NCBI GenBank assembly: GCA_038318895.1
Contig: JBBQCS010000086.1
Span: 1 to 11,271, forward strand
Direction of reading: 5' to 3'
DNA from: UBA11222 sp030652895
GTDB lineage: Bacteria; Pseudomonadota; Alphaproteobacteria; UBA11222
DNA: 11,271 nucleotides
The notes below the pieces were generated by a model that saw only the letters and a program-made list of their open reading frames with translations, was not told the origin of the DNA and did no database searches. Position numbers and translations under genes: made by a program. Shown piece after piece: positions 1-7,114 of this stretch; position 1 is the first letter of the stretch, and each line of letters begins with the position of its first letter.

Positions 1-807
1 GAAAAACTCCAGTTCCTCGAATGCCAGGCGCAGCCCGCGTTGGGCCGGGTGGCCATCCACGTCCGCATAAAATTGCGTGGCGTTGAATGAACCGTCCAGC
101 TGATAACTTTCCAGCTTGGTCATATTGACCCCATTGGTGGCGAAACCGCCCATGGCCTTGTACAGCGCGGCGGGCACATTGCGCACCTGAAACACAAAGC
201 TGGTGATCAGAGGGGCGTTGTCTGGCGCTGGTTCCTGCGGTTCCTTCGACATGATCAGGAAGCGCGTCGTGTTATGATCCATATCTTCCACATTGGCGCG
301 CAGAATATCCAGGCCGTAAATTTCCGCCGCCAGCGCGGGGGCCAGCGCTGCTGCTGTTGGATCGCCCGCGTCGCGAACCTGACGCGCCGATCCCGCTGTG
401 TCGGCAGCGGAAATTTGCGTCAGCTTCAGTTCCTTGATCAGTTTGCGGCACTGGCCGAGTGCGGGTAACTGGCTGCGCACCGTTTTGAGGCCCGCCAGCG
501 TCGCCCCCTTTATCGCCAGCAACTGATGATGCACCCGAAAAAAATGCTCGCCATTGATATAGAGGCCAGATTCCGGCAGCAGATGGTGAATATCGGCCAC
601 CCTGCCGGACACGGAATTTTCCACCGGGATCATGCCAAGGCGCGCGCGGCCTTCTTCGACAGCGGCAAAGGCTTCTTCAAAGGTTGGGCAAGCCAGGGGC
701 TCCATGCCGGGAAAGGCTTCATGGCAGGCCATTTGCGAATTGTTTCCGGGTTCTCCCTGAAAGGCGATGATGTTGGCTATGCTTGCAGACGAGCTTTTAT
801 TGGTCAT
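1..807 (-). CDS. pheA: Prephenate dehydratase with C-terminal ACT domain (partial, C-terminus cut by window edge)
   Basis: Converts prephenate to phenylpyruvate in phenylalanine biosynthesis, in the cytoplasm. I translated the reverse complement from ATG 807-805 and it stays open to position 1, giving 269 residues. Visible signatures are the N-terminal IAFQGEPG (14-21), MIPVENSVSGRVADIHHLLP (59-78), AADTAGSAR (134-142), a YGLDIL segment (164-169) and the catalytic-region motif NTTRFL (179-184; Thr181 corresponds to the essential Thr of the TRF motif). From about residue 203 an ACT regulatory domain begins, with ALYKAMGGFATNGVNMTKLES (214-234), the part that binds phenylalanine for feedback inhibition in this family. 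It is a monofunctional enzyme with no chorismate mutase domain. About 15-25 C-terminal residues should lie outside the window. The start overlaps the kdsB stop (ATGA, 807-804), so the pair is probably co-translated. Two His residues usually conserved in the family are Gln here (Gln25, Gln113). Confidence 0.95.
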   Translation of the reverse strand, partial: MTNKSSSASIANIIAFQGEPGNNSQMACHEAFPGMEPLACPTFEEAFAAVEEGRARLGMIPVENSVSGRVADIHHLLPESGLYINGEHFFRVHHQLLAIKGATLAGLKTVRSQLPALGQCRKLIKELKLTQISAADTAGSARQVRDAGDPTAAALAPALAAEIYGLDILRANVEDMDHNTTRFLIMSKEPQEPAPDNAPLITSFVFQVRNVPAALYKAMGGFATNGVNMTKLESYQLDGSFNATQFYADVDGHPAQRGLRLAFEELEFF

Positions 808-1565
808 ACGGATTTACCTAAAATTTGACGGGCGCGTTCAAGATCGGCCGGAGTATCCACACCCAGCGGCACACTGTCCACATAAGCCGCTGCGATCTTC
901 ATCCCAGCCTCCAGCGCACGCAACTGTTCCAGCCGTTCGCGCTTTTCCAGCGCCGACGGCGGCAGAGTAACAAAGCGCTCCAGCGCGGAACGCCGATACA
1001 CATAGATACCAATATGATGATAGTGCGGCCCTTCGCCATAAGGAATTGCGGCGCGGCTGAAATATAACGCCCTGCCGATGCGCACCGGACCGCTTTGTTT
1101 GACTGGAAAGGAAATGACGGCTTTGACCACATTGGGGTCATTGATTTCTTCGGGGCGCGTAATTTGGGTCACCAGGGTCGCAATATCAACCGCCGGGTCG
1201 GACATCGGCAGCAACACCGTGCGAATATCCTCGGGCGGAAGCGTCGGCAAATCCCCCTGAAGGTTGATCACAAAATCATGGTCCTGGCGCGGATCAAGCT
1301 GCCTTAACGCCTCGGCGATCCGGTCAGAGCCGGTGGTGAGACCTGGATCGGTCAGCACGGCCTCACCGCCCGCAGCAAGGATTACGTCAACGATCACCTG
1401 TTCACCCGCCGCGACCAGCACCCGTCCCGCCTGCGCTTCCATCGCCCGGCGCCACACATGCACGATCATCGGTTGCCCGTTAATATCCGCCATCGGTTTG
1501 TCGGGCAGCCGGGTCGCCCCCATGCGGGCGGGGATAATTATGATCGGATTGCTAGTAGCGTGCAC
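804..1565 (-). CDS. kdsB: 3-deoxy-manno-octulosonate cytidylyltransferase (CMP-Kdo synthetase)
   Basis: Activates Kdo with CTP to CMP-Kdo, the donor for the inner core of lipopolysaccharide; a cytoplasmic enzyme. The product is 253 residues, close to the usual length of about 250. The N-terminal nucleotide-binding segment IIIIPARMGATRLPDKP (8-24) is the family hallmark, followed by NGQPMI (29-34). Other signatures are NLQGDLP (101-107, the alphaproteobacterial form of NVQGDEP), HIGIYVYRR (184-192), LEKRERLEQLRALE (206-219) and GVDTPADLERAR (235-246). The start is GTG at 1565-1563, placing Met1 eight residues before the conserved IPAR. A GGGAAG element about 8 bases upstream can serve as a ribosome binding site. 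No ATG lies between this and the conserved motif. The stop overlaps the pheA start by 4 bases. It diverges from the cytochrome c gene, an arrangement common in Alphaproteobacteria. Confidence 0.96.
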   Translation of the reverse strand: MHATSNPIIIIPARMGATRLPDKPMADINGQPMIVHVWRRAMEAQAGRVLVAAGEQVIVDVILAAGGEAVLTDPGLTTGSDRIAEALRQLDPRQDHDFVINLQGDLPTLPPEDIRTVLLPMSDPAVDIATLVTQITRPEEINDPNVVKAVISFPVKQSGPVRIGRALYFSRAAIPYGEGPHYHHIGIYVYRRSALERFVTLPPSALEKRERLEQLRALEAGMKIAAAYVDSVPLGVDTPADLERARQILGKSV

Positions 1566-1670
1566 CGGATTAGCTTCCCAAGCGGGGTAATAAAGTTTCC
1601 TTATACGTCTTGCGCCCTGTAGACGATAGCGGCTAATGTCCGCGCGTCATTACCAGCTAGGCGGAAGCTC
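1566..1670. promoter_or_regulatory. Divergent intergenic region with likely promoters for kdsB-pheA and the cytochrome c operon
   Basis: This 105-base gap lies between two outward-facing genes, so it must hold promoters or leaders in both directions. On the plus strand TTGCGC (1610-1615) and CTAATG (1633-1638) are 17 bases apart and could form a weak sigma-70 type promoter. On the minus strand TATAAG (1605-1600) could be a -10 element, but I find no good -35 for it. GGCGGAAG just before ATG 1671 is a plausible ribosome binding site for the cytochrome. The hexamer assignments are guesses; the location follows from the gene layout. Confidence 0.4.
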
Positions 1671-2219
1671 ATGGATTCGTTTACAATTAACAAGATCATC
1701 GGCGCGGTTTTGGGTACTTTCCTGCTGCTGTTCGCCGTCAATATAGTCAGCGAGGAACTGTTTCCAGGGCCCGAATCACACGGCTCCGAACATGCGGACG
1801 CCGAAGCCGGGGGCGACTCCACCGCGTCGTCAGAAGCGGAAGCTCCGGAAGCAGAGGAAATAAGCCTGGCGGCGGCTCTGGCCGCAGGAAATGCGGAAGA
1901 CGGGGCGAAAGTCTTTAAGAAGTGCGCCGCCTGCCATTCGGTAGACGCCGCGGCAGGCAACAAGATCGGCCCCAATCTGCACGGCTTGGTTGGCCGCAAG
2001 GTTGCCTCGGTTGACGGGTTTTCCTATTCTTCTGCGATGGTCGAATTTGGCGGAGAGTGGACGGATGAACGCCTCAGTCTCTATCTGGCCAATCCCAAGC
2101 AAGCTATTCCAGGCAATAAAATGGCCTTCGCGGGCTTGAAAAAGCCGACGGATCGCGCGGATGTCATTCTGTATTTGCGTGAAAGCAGCCCGGGCGCGCC
2201 GCCGCTGCCCAAGGAATAA
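1671..2219 (+). CDS. Membrane-anchored class I cytochrome c (CycM/cytochrome c552-like)
   Basis: A one-heme electron carrier tethered to the inner membrane and facing the periplasm. In Alphaproteobacteria the homologous CycM / cytochrome c552 passes electrons from the bc1 complex to aa3-type cytochrome oxidase. The product is 182 residues. Residues 9-26 form an uncleaved signal-anchor helix. Residues about 33-66 are an acidic, Ala/Ser/Glu-rich flexible linker. The globular domain follows with the heme-binding motif CAACH (Cys85, Cys88, His89), a GPNLHG segment (100-105) and the distal heme ligand Met151 in GNKMAFAG. It closes with the usual C-terminal helix around DRADVILYLR (161-170). It diverges from kdsB and is followed after 30 bases by a yejA-like gene, so it may lead that operon. 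The family call is firm. The exact redox partner is inferred, and I therefore give no symbol. Confidence 0.92.
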   Translation: MDSFTINKIIGAVLGTFLLLFAVNIVSEELFPGPESHGSEHADAEAGGDSTASSEAEAPEAEEISLAAALAAGNAEDGAKVFKKCAACHSVDAAAGNKIGPNLHGLVGRKVASVDGFSYSSAMVEFGGEWTDERLSLYLANPKQAIPGNKMAFAGLKKPTDRADVILYLRESSPGAPPLPKE

Positions 2220-2249
2220 CCGGAGCACCGCATTATAAACGCCAGCCCC

Positions 2250-4052
2250 ATGCGAATACTCACCGGATGTTTGATTGCGCTGTTGCTGATCTCATCCGGC
2301 GCCGCCCGTGCAGACGAGAGCGGCACGTCGCACGGCTGGTCACTCTTCGGCGATCTGAAATATCCGCCAGACTTCAAGCGCTTTGATTATGTCAATCCGG
2401 ACGCGCCCAGGGGCGGAACCCTGCGTCTGTCGGCCGTTGGCGGCTTTGACAGCCTGAACCCCTTTATCCTGAAGGGGGACGCGGCCACCGGCAGCAGTAT
2501 GATTTATGACCGGCTGCTGACTGGTTCATATGACGAAGCGGGTGCGGAATATGGCCTGCTGGCGAAATCGGTTGAGGCCGCCGAGGATTTTTCCTGGGTC
2601 GAATTCACGCTGCGGCCCGAAGCACGCTGGCATGACGGCAAACCGGTTACGCCCGAAGACGTGGTGTTCAGCTTCAACATTCTGCGTGAAAAAGGCGCAC
2701 CCGTATACCGCTTCTATTACGCCAATGTAAAAAGCGTCACCAAGGCCGGCGCGCACGGGGTGCGTTTTGAATTTGATACCGCCGGCAATCGCGAATTACC
2801 CCTGATCATGGGCCAGTTGCCCATCCTGCCCGCGCACTACTGGAAAGGCCGCGACTTCGAGGCGACCACCCTGGAACCACCCCTGGGCAGTGGCCCCTAT
2901 CGCATCGGCAAGGTTGACGCGAACCGCAGCATTACTCTGGAGCGGGTGAAGGACTATTGGGGCAAAGACCTGGCCGTGAATGTGGGCGCGCATAATTTCG
3001 ATCAGATCGTGTTTGAATATTATCGCGACGATACGGTGGCGCTGGAGGCATTCAAGGCCAATAATTTTGACATGCGTAATGAAACCAGCGCCAAGAACTG
3101 GGCCACAGCCTACGATTTTCCCGCCGCTAAACAGGGCAAGGTCACTCTCGCCGAACTGGAAACCCGCAATGCGGAGCCCATGCAGGGTTTTTTGTTTAAT
3201 ATCAGGAAAAGTAAATTTTCCGACCCCCGTGTGCGACTGGCGTTCAATTACGCGTTCGATTTTGAATGGGCCAACAAAAATTTATTCTATGGACAGTATG
3301 CCCGCAGCAGCAGCTATTTTCAGAATTCCGAACTGGCCGCCAGCGCGCTTCCCGACGCGGCGGAACTGGCGCTGCTGGAACCGTTTCGTGCGCAACTGCC
3401 ACCAGAAGTGTTCACCAGCATATACAAGCCCCCCTCGACCGATGGCAGCGGAAATAACCGCGACAATCTGCGTGAGGCCCAACGCCTGCTGGCTGAAGCC
3501 GGGTGGAAGGTCAAAAACGGGGGGTTGACCAACACAACCAGCGGCGAAAAAATGCAGGTCGAGTTTTTGTTGGATCAGCCGAATTTCGAGCGCATCGTCT
3601 CGCCCTATGTGCGCAGCCTGGAGCGGCTGGGCATCAAGGCGTCGATCCGCATGGTTGACACGGCGCAATATCAAAACCGCACCGACGCCTATGATTTTGA
3701 CATTGTTATTGGTGGCATTGCGAATTCGCTTTCGCCTGGCAATGAACAGCGCGAATATTGGAGCTCTGCTGCGGCGGACCGCCCGGGCAGCCGCAATTTG
3801 GCGGGGGTCAATAGCCCGGTTGTGGATGCGCTGATTGACAAGATTATCTTTGCGGAAGATCGCGCAGCGCTAGTCGCCGCGAGCCGTGCACTCGACCGGG
3901 TGCTGCTGTGGGGCCATTATCTGGTACCGCAATGGCATTCACCGGTCAGCCGGATCGCCTACTGGAACGTGATTGATTACCCGCGCCCCACGCCGGACTA
4001 TAATATCGGTTTTCCCGATCTGTGGTGGTACAAGGGGGCAACGGCCCCTTAA
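2250..4052 (+). CDS. yejA: YejA-like periplasmic peptide-binding protein (SBP family 5), first copy
   Basis: A substrate-binding protein for a Yej-type peptide ABC transporter. It has 600 residues, matching E. coli YejA (about 600). Residues 1-21 are a Sec signal peptide with a signal peptidase I site after ARA (19-21). Just inside the mature part is the YejA-type block FGDLKYP, then FDYVNPDAPRGG and FDSLNPFILKG. The family-5 fold continues with FTLRPEARWHDGKPVTPEDV and PPLGSGPYRI. The C-terminus has the family's HYLVPQW and IAYWN motifs. The start is ATG 2250, because it begins the signal peptide directly. No good Shine-Dalgarno sequence is visible before it; the nearest purine run lies almost 30 bases upstream. 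It lies 30 bases after the cytochrome gene and directly before a paralogue. Which of the two copies is the orthologue of E. coli YejA cannot be decided here. Substrates may be oligopeptides or peptidoglycan fragments. Confidence 0.9.
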   Translation: MRILTGCLIALLLISSGAARADESGTSHGWSLFGDLKYPPDFKRFDYVNPDAPRGGTLRLSAVGGFDSLNPFILKGDAATGSSMIYDRLLTGSYDEAGAEYGLLAKSVEAAEDFSWVEFTLRPEARWHDGKPVTPEDVVFSFNILREKGAPVYRFYYANVKSVTKAGAHGVRFEFDTAGNRELPLIMGQLPILPAHYWKGRDFEATTLEPPLGSGPYRIGKVDANRSITLERVKDYWGKDLAVNVGAHNFDQIVFEYYRDDTVALEAFKANNFDMRNETSAKNWATAYDFPAAKQGKVTLAELETRNAEPMQGFLFNIRKSKFSDPRVRLAFNYAFDFEWANKNLFYGQYARSSSYFQNSELAASALPDAAELALLEPFRAQLPPEVFTSIYKPPSTDGSGNNRDNLREAQRLLAEAGWKVKNGGLTNTTSGEKMQVEFLLDQPNFERIVSPYVRSLERLGIKASIRMVDTAQYQNRTDAYDFDIVIGGIANSLSPGNEQREYWSSAAADRPGSRNLAGVNSPVVDALIDKIIFAEDRAALVAASRALDRVLLWGHYLVPQWHSPVSRIAYWNVIDYPRPTPDYNIGFPDLWWYKGATAP

Positions 4053-4055
4053 CCC

Positions 4056-6005
4056 GTGGACCCGATGCGATTTTTTTATAGATTAGAAGATTATTCCACC
4101 CCAGCCCTCCCCACGAGGGGGAGGGGCTTTGCCACCGGGTTCCGGGCTTCTTCCCCCTCCCCCTCGTGGGGAGGACTGGGGTGGGGGGCGCTGAAAAAAG
4201 TTATCCCGGTCCTGCTCTTATTCCTCACCCTTCCGGCACACGCCGCGCCGCGTCACGGCCTGTCCGCATTTGGCGATCTGAAATATCCGGAGAATTTCTC
4301 GCATTTCGACTATGTGAACCCGGATGCGCCCGTGGACGGGCAACTCTCCATGATTGGCACCTCTGGCGTTACATCCTTTGACAGCCTGAACGCCTTCATC
4401 CTGAAAGGCCAGCCTGCAGAGGGATTGAACCTGTTGTTTGACACGCTGATGGTGCGCGCCATGGACGAGCCGGATGCGATGTACGGGCTGTTGGCGCAAT
4501 CAGCCGAGATCGCACAGGATCGCGGGTCCGTTATTTTTACGCTGCGCCCGCAGGCGCGGTTTCATGACGGCACGCCACTAACCGCCGCCGATGTGGTTTT
4601 TAGTTTTGAAACCCTGAAGAAGGACGGGCATCCTTTTATCCGCCTGCCATTGCGTGATGTCGTGAAAGCGGAGGCATTGGACCCGCAAACGGTGCGGTTT
4701 ATGTTCGCAGGCGCGGAAACCCGCGACCTGCCGCTGATCGTTGCGCAATTGCCGGTATTTTCAAAAACCTATTATACAACGCATGATTTTACGGCAACCA
4801 CGGTCGACCCCCCATTGGGCAGTGGTCCGTATACGGTAAAGGATGCGCAGCTTGGCCGTTCCATCACTTACGCCCGTAACCCGGAATATTGGGGCTGGAA
4901 CCTACCGGTCAATCGCGGCCGGTATAATTTCACCACGATACGATATGATTTTTTCCGGGATCGTTCGATAGCGTTTGAAGCTTTCAAGGCGGGCGCCTAT
5001 GATCTGCGCGAGGAGTTCACCTCTAAAACCTGGGCGACGGAATATGATTTTCCGGCCCTGCATGAGGGCCGCGTGGTGCGCGCGACACTGCCGGACGAAA
5101 ATCCATCCGGCGTACAGGGGTTTTTCATCAATCTGCGGCGTGAAAAATTCAACGACATACGGGTGCGGCGCGCGCTTGATCTGGCGTTCGATTTTGAATG
5201 GGCCAATCGTAATCTGTTTTACGGCCTGTATGAACGCACGGACAGCTTTTTTGAGAATTCAGAGCTGGAGGCCACCGGGTTACCCAGTCCGCAAGAGTTT
5301 GCGTTGCTGGAGCCGCACCGTGGCAAATTGCCCAAAAGCGTATTCGGTCCGGCCTATACGCCGCCGGTCAACGATGGTAGTGGCAATCTGCGTGAAGAAC
5401 TGAAACAGGCGGGCGCATTGCTGGATGCCGCGGGCTGGCACATCAGAGATGGCAAACGTGTGAACGCCGGCGGCGAACAACTCAGTATTGAATTCCTGAA
5501 TTATGAAACCGCGTTTGAACGCATCATCGGCCCCTATATCCGAAATCTGAAACGCCTCGGCATCGACGCCAGAGTGCGCACCGTCGACCCATCGCAATAT
5601 GAAGCGCGTGTCGAGGGGTTTGATTTCGACATCACCACATCGCGTTATGTGCAGCGCAATACGCCAGGCATCGAATTGCGCGGCTATTTTTCGTCCGCCG
5701 CCGCCGCCCAACCGGGCAGCCGGAACATTGCCGGTATTTCCAACCCGGTTATAGACGCACTGACCGAGGCGGTGATCGGGGGTAGGGATCGCCCGATGCT
5801 CATAGCTGCCGCCAGGGCGCTCGACCGGGTGCTCCGCGCCGGGCATTATTGGGTGCCGCAATGGTATAAGGGGGTGCACACCATCGCCTATTGGGATCGC
5901 TTCGGCCGCCCCACCGTAACGCCCAAATATGACCCGGGCATTGTCGACACCTGGTGGATCGATCCGGCAAAGGCTGGCCAAACAGGTGGCGGAGGAAAAA
6001 ACTGA
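4056..6005 (+). CDS. YejA-like periplasmic peptide-binding protein (SBP family 5), second copy; start uncertain
   Basis: A second substrate-binding protein, paralogous to the gene upstream. Both share FGDLKYP, FDYVNPDAP, FDSLN-FILKG, PPLGSGPY, FDFEWANRNLFYG-like and VPQW/IAYW blocks. Two stretches are nearly unchanged at DNA level: the 23 bases at 3252-3274 equal 5184-5206, and 18 bases around the FGDLKYP codons match. The open frame from GTG 4056 gives 649 residues, about 45 more than expected. A signal peptide core sits at residues 47-63 (KKVIPVLLLF, cleavage after AHA). The residues before it are encoded by a GC-rich inverted repeat (4096-4184) and look like translated non-coding sequence. 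In-frame starts are GTG 4056 and ATG 4065, neither with a good ribosome binding site. The natural signal peptide begins at CTG 4191. The stop TGA overlaps the yejB ATG by one base. By analogy with Agrobacterium, where YejBEF works with an extra binding protein for peptidoglycan fragments, one copy may serve recycling of murein peptides. Confidence 0.88.
   Translation: MDPMRFFYRLEDYSTPALPTRGRGFATGFRASSPSPSWGGLGWGALKKVIPVLLLFLTLPAHAAPRHGLSAFGDLKYPENFSHFDYVNPDAPVDGQLSMIGTSGVTSFDSLNAFILKGQPAEGLNLLFDTLMVRAMDEPDAMYGLLAQSAEIAQDRGSVIFTLRPQARFHDGTPLTAADVVFSFETLKKDGHPFIRLPLRDVVKAEALDPQTVRFMFAGAETRDLPLIVAQLPVFSKTYYTTHDFTATTVDPPLGSGPYTVKDAQLGRSITYARNPEYWGWNLPVNRGRYNFTTIRYDFFRDRSIAFEAFKAGAYDLREEFTSKTWATEYDFPALHEGRVVRATLPDENPSGVQGFFINLRREKFNDIRVRRALDLAFDFEWANRNLFYGLYERTDSFFENSELEATGLPSPQEFALLEPHRGKLPKSVFGPAYTPPVNDGSGNLREELKQAGALLDAAGWHIRDGKRVNAGGEQLSIEFLNYETAFERIIGPYIRNLKRLGIDARVRTVDPSQYEARVEGFDFDITTSRYVQRNTPGIELRGYFSSAAAAQPGSRNIAGISNPVIDALTEAVIGGRDRPMLIAAARALDRVLRAGHYWVPQWYKGVHTIAYWDRFGRPTVTPKYDPGIVDTWWIDPAKAGQTGGGGKN
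4096..4184. repeat. GC-rich inverted repeat (31-base arms, 27-base loop)
   Basis: The left arm 4096-4126 and right arm 4154-4184 are reverse complements at 30 of 31 positions; the one mismatch pairs C4105 with A4175. The loop is 4127-4153. The arms contain the strings CTCCCCACGAGGGGGAGG and its complement, resembling the palindromic intergenic repeats scattered through many proteobacterial genomes. Their translation (SPSPSWGGLGWG-like) is a familiar false N-terminus in annotated proteins. In RNA it would fold into a very stable hairpin between the two binding-protein genes. Possible effects are mRNA 3'-end protection, attenuation or simple insertion of a mobile palindromic unit. The membership in a repeat family is from memory and not tested. 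Confidence 0.85.
5991..5995 (+). promoter_or_regulatory. Ribosome binding site of yejB
   Basis: GGAGG lies 9 bases before ATG 6005. It fixes the yejB start at 6005 rather than at the in-frame GTG 5954, which lies deep in the preceding gene without any such site and would add 17 residues foreign to the YejB family. Confidence 0.8.
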
Positions 6006-7114
6006 TGGCGCGCTATGTCGGCTATCGCATATTGCTGATGATCCCGACCTTGTTCGGCATTCTGCTGATCAATTTCCTGCTGGTGCAGTTTGCGCCCGGC
6101 GGGCCGGTGGAACGCATTATCGCGCAGGTTCAGGGCACGGATGTTTCCGCCACCGCTAGGTTTTCCGGGGGCAGCGGCGAAATGACCGGGGGCGCCATGC
6201 GGGCGCAGAATTTCGATACCAGCGCCAACAGCAAATACCGGGGCGCGCAGGGGCTTGACCCGGAATTCATCAAGGAGCTGGAAATACAATTTGGCTTCGA
6301 CAAGCCCGCCCCTGAACGTTTTGCGAAAATGCTGTGGGGCTATTTGCGGTTTGACTTCGGGGAAAGCTATTTTCGCGATGTCAGTGTGCTGTCGCTGATC
6401 AAGGAGAAAATGCCGGTCTCCATATCCCTTGGCCTGTGGACCACGCTGCTGGCTTATCTGATTTCCATTCCGCTGGGTGTGCGCAAAGCGGTGAAAGATG
6501 GCAGCCGCTTTGACGTGTGGACCAGCGCGGTAATCATTATTGGCTATTCCATTCCCGGATTTTTATTTGCGGTGCTGTTGATAATCCTGTTCGCGGGGGG
6601 CAGTTTTCTGGATCTGTTTCCCTTGCGTGGCATTGTGTCGGACAATTGGGAGGCGCTGTCCTGGCCCATGCGTATTGTTGATTATTTCTGGCATCTGGCG
6701 CTGCCGATTACCGCAATGCTGATCGGCGGTTTCGCCACCACTACATTGCTGACCAAAAACTCGTTTCTGGACGAAATCAAAAAACATTATGTGGTCACCG
6801 CGCGCGCCAAAGGGCTGAGTGAACGCCAGGTGCTGTACGGTCATGTGTTTCGCAACGCCATGCTGATCGTGATTTCCGGGTTTCCTGGCGCCTTTATCGG
6901 GATTTTCTTCGCCAACTCATTGTTGATCGAGACGATTTTCTCGCTGGACGGGCTTGGGCTGCTGTCGTTCGAGTCCATCATCAACCGTGATTATCCGGTG
7001 GTGTTTGGCACCCTGTATATTTTTTCACTGATGGGGCTGGTGATTTCACTGATCAGCGATCTGACCTATGCGTGGGTTGATCCGCGCATTGATTTCGCCA
7101 GCCGCGAGGTATGA
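6005..7114 (+). CDS. yejB: Peptide ABC transporter permease YejB
   Basis: One of two inner-membrane channel subunits of the Yej peptide importer. From ATG 6005 it has 369 residues, near the E. coli length of 364. The N-terminus RYVGYRILLMIPTLFGILL leads into the first membrane helix (about 8-29), ending in the YejB-typical VQFAPGGPVERIIAQ (27-41). A long periplasmic loop follows (about 42-135), with a Gly/Ala/Ser-rich stretch at 48-82. The remaining helices are around 138-160, 172-198, 226-250, 284-310 and 332-352. The cytoplasmic EAA loop that docks on the ATPase is visible as ARAKGLSERQVLYGHVFRNA (266-285). The start is set by GGAGG at 5991-5995 and overlaps the stop of the second binding-protein gene by one base. 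Its stop overlaps the first possible yejE ATG as ATGA. The order of genes and the length of loop 1 distinguish it from OppB/DppB. Confidence 0.96.
   Translation: MARYVGYRILLMIPTLFGILLINFLLVQFAPGGPVERIIAQVQGTDVSATARFSGGSGEMTGGAMRAQNFDTSANSKYRGAQGLDPEFIKELEIQFGFDKPAPERFAKMLWGYLRFDFGESYFRDVSVLSLIKEKMPVSISLGLWTTLLAYLISIPLGVRKAVKDGSRFDVWTSAVIIIGYSIPGFLFAVLLIILFAGGSFLDLFPLRGIVSDNWEALSWPMRIVDYFWHLALPITAMLIGGFATTTLLTKNSFLDEIKKHYVVTARAKGLSERQVLYGHVFRNAMLIVISGFPGAFIGIFFANSLLIETIFSLDGLGLLSFESIINRDYPVVFGTLYIFSLMGLVISLISDLTYAWVDPRIDFASREV
7106..7109 (+). promoter_or_regulatory. Ribosome binding site of yejE; favours the second ATG
   Basis: GAGG lies only one base before ATG 7111, too close to work there, but 7 bases before the in-frame ATG 7117, which is ideal spacing. 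The yejE product may therefore begin at MSPIG and not MSMSPIG. Confidence 0.5.

Noticed and set aside
4032..4077. Hairpin AAGGGG/CCCCTT at the end of the first binding-protein gene followed by a T-run, as a terminator
   Set aside because: The 6-base-pair stem ends at 4050 but the T-run starts only at 4071, 20 bases later, so it is not a standard intrinsic terminator.
5280..5981. 233-codon minus-strand frame opposite the second binding protein
   Set aside because: No motifs, and it mirrors a conserved family-5 binding protein.
5954..6004. In-frame GTG extension of yejB giving 17 extra residues
   Set aside because: No ribosome binding site, unlike family N-termini, and a strong GGAGG precedes ATG 6005.
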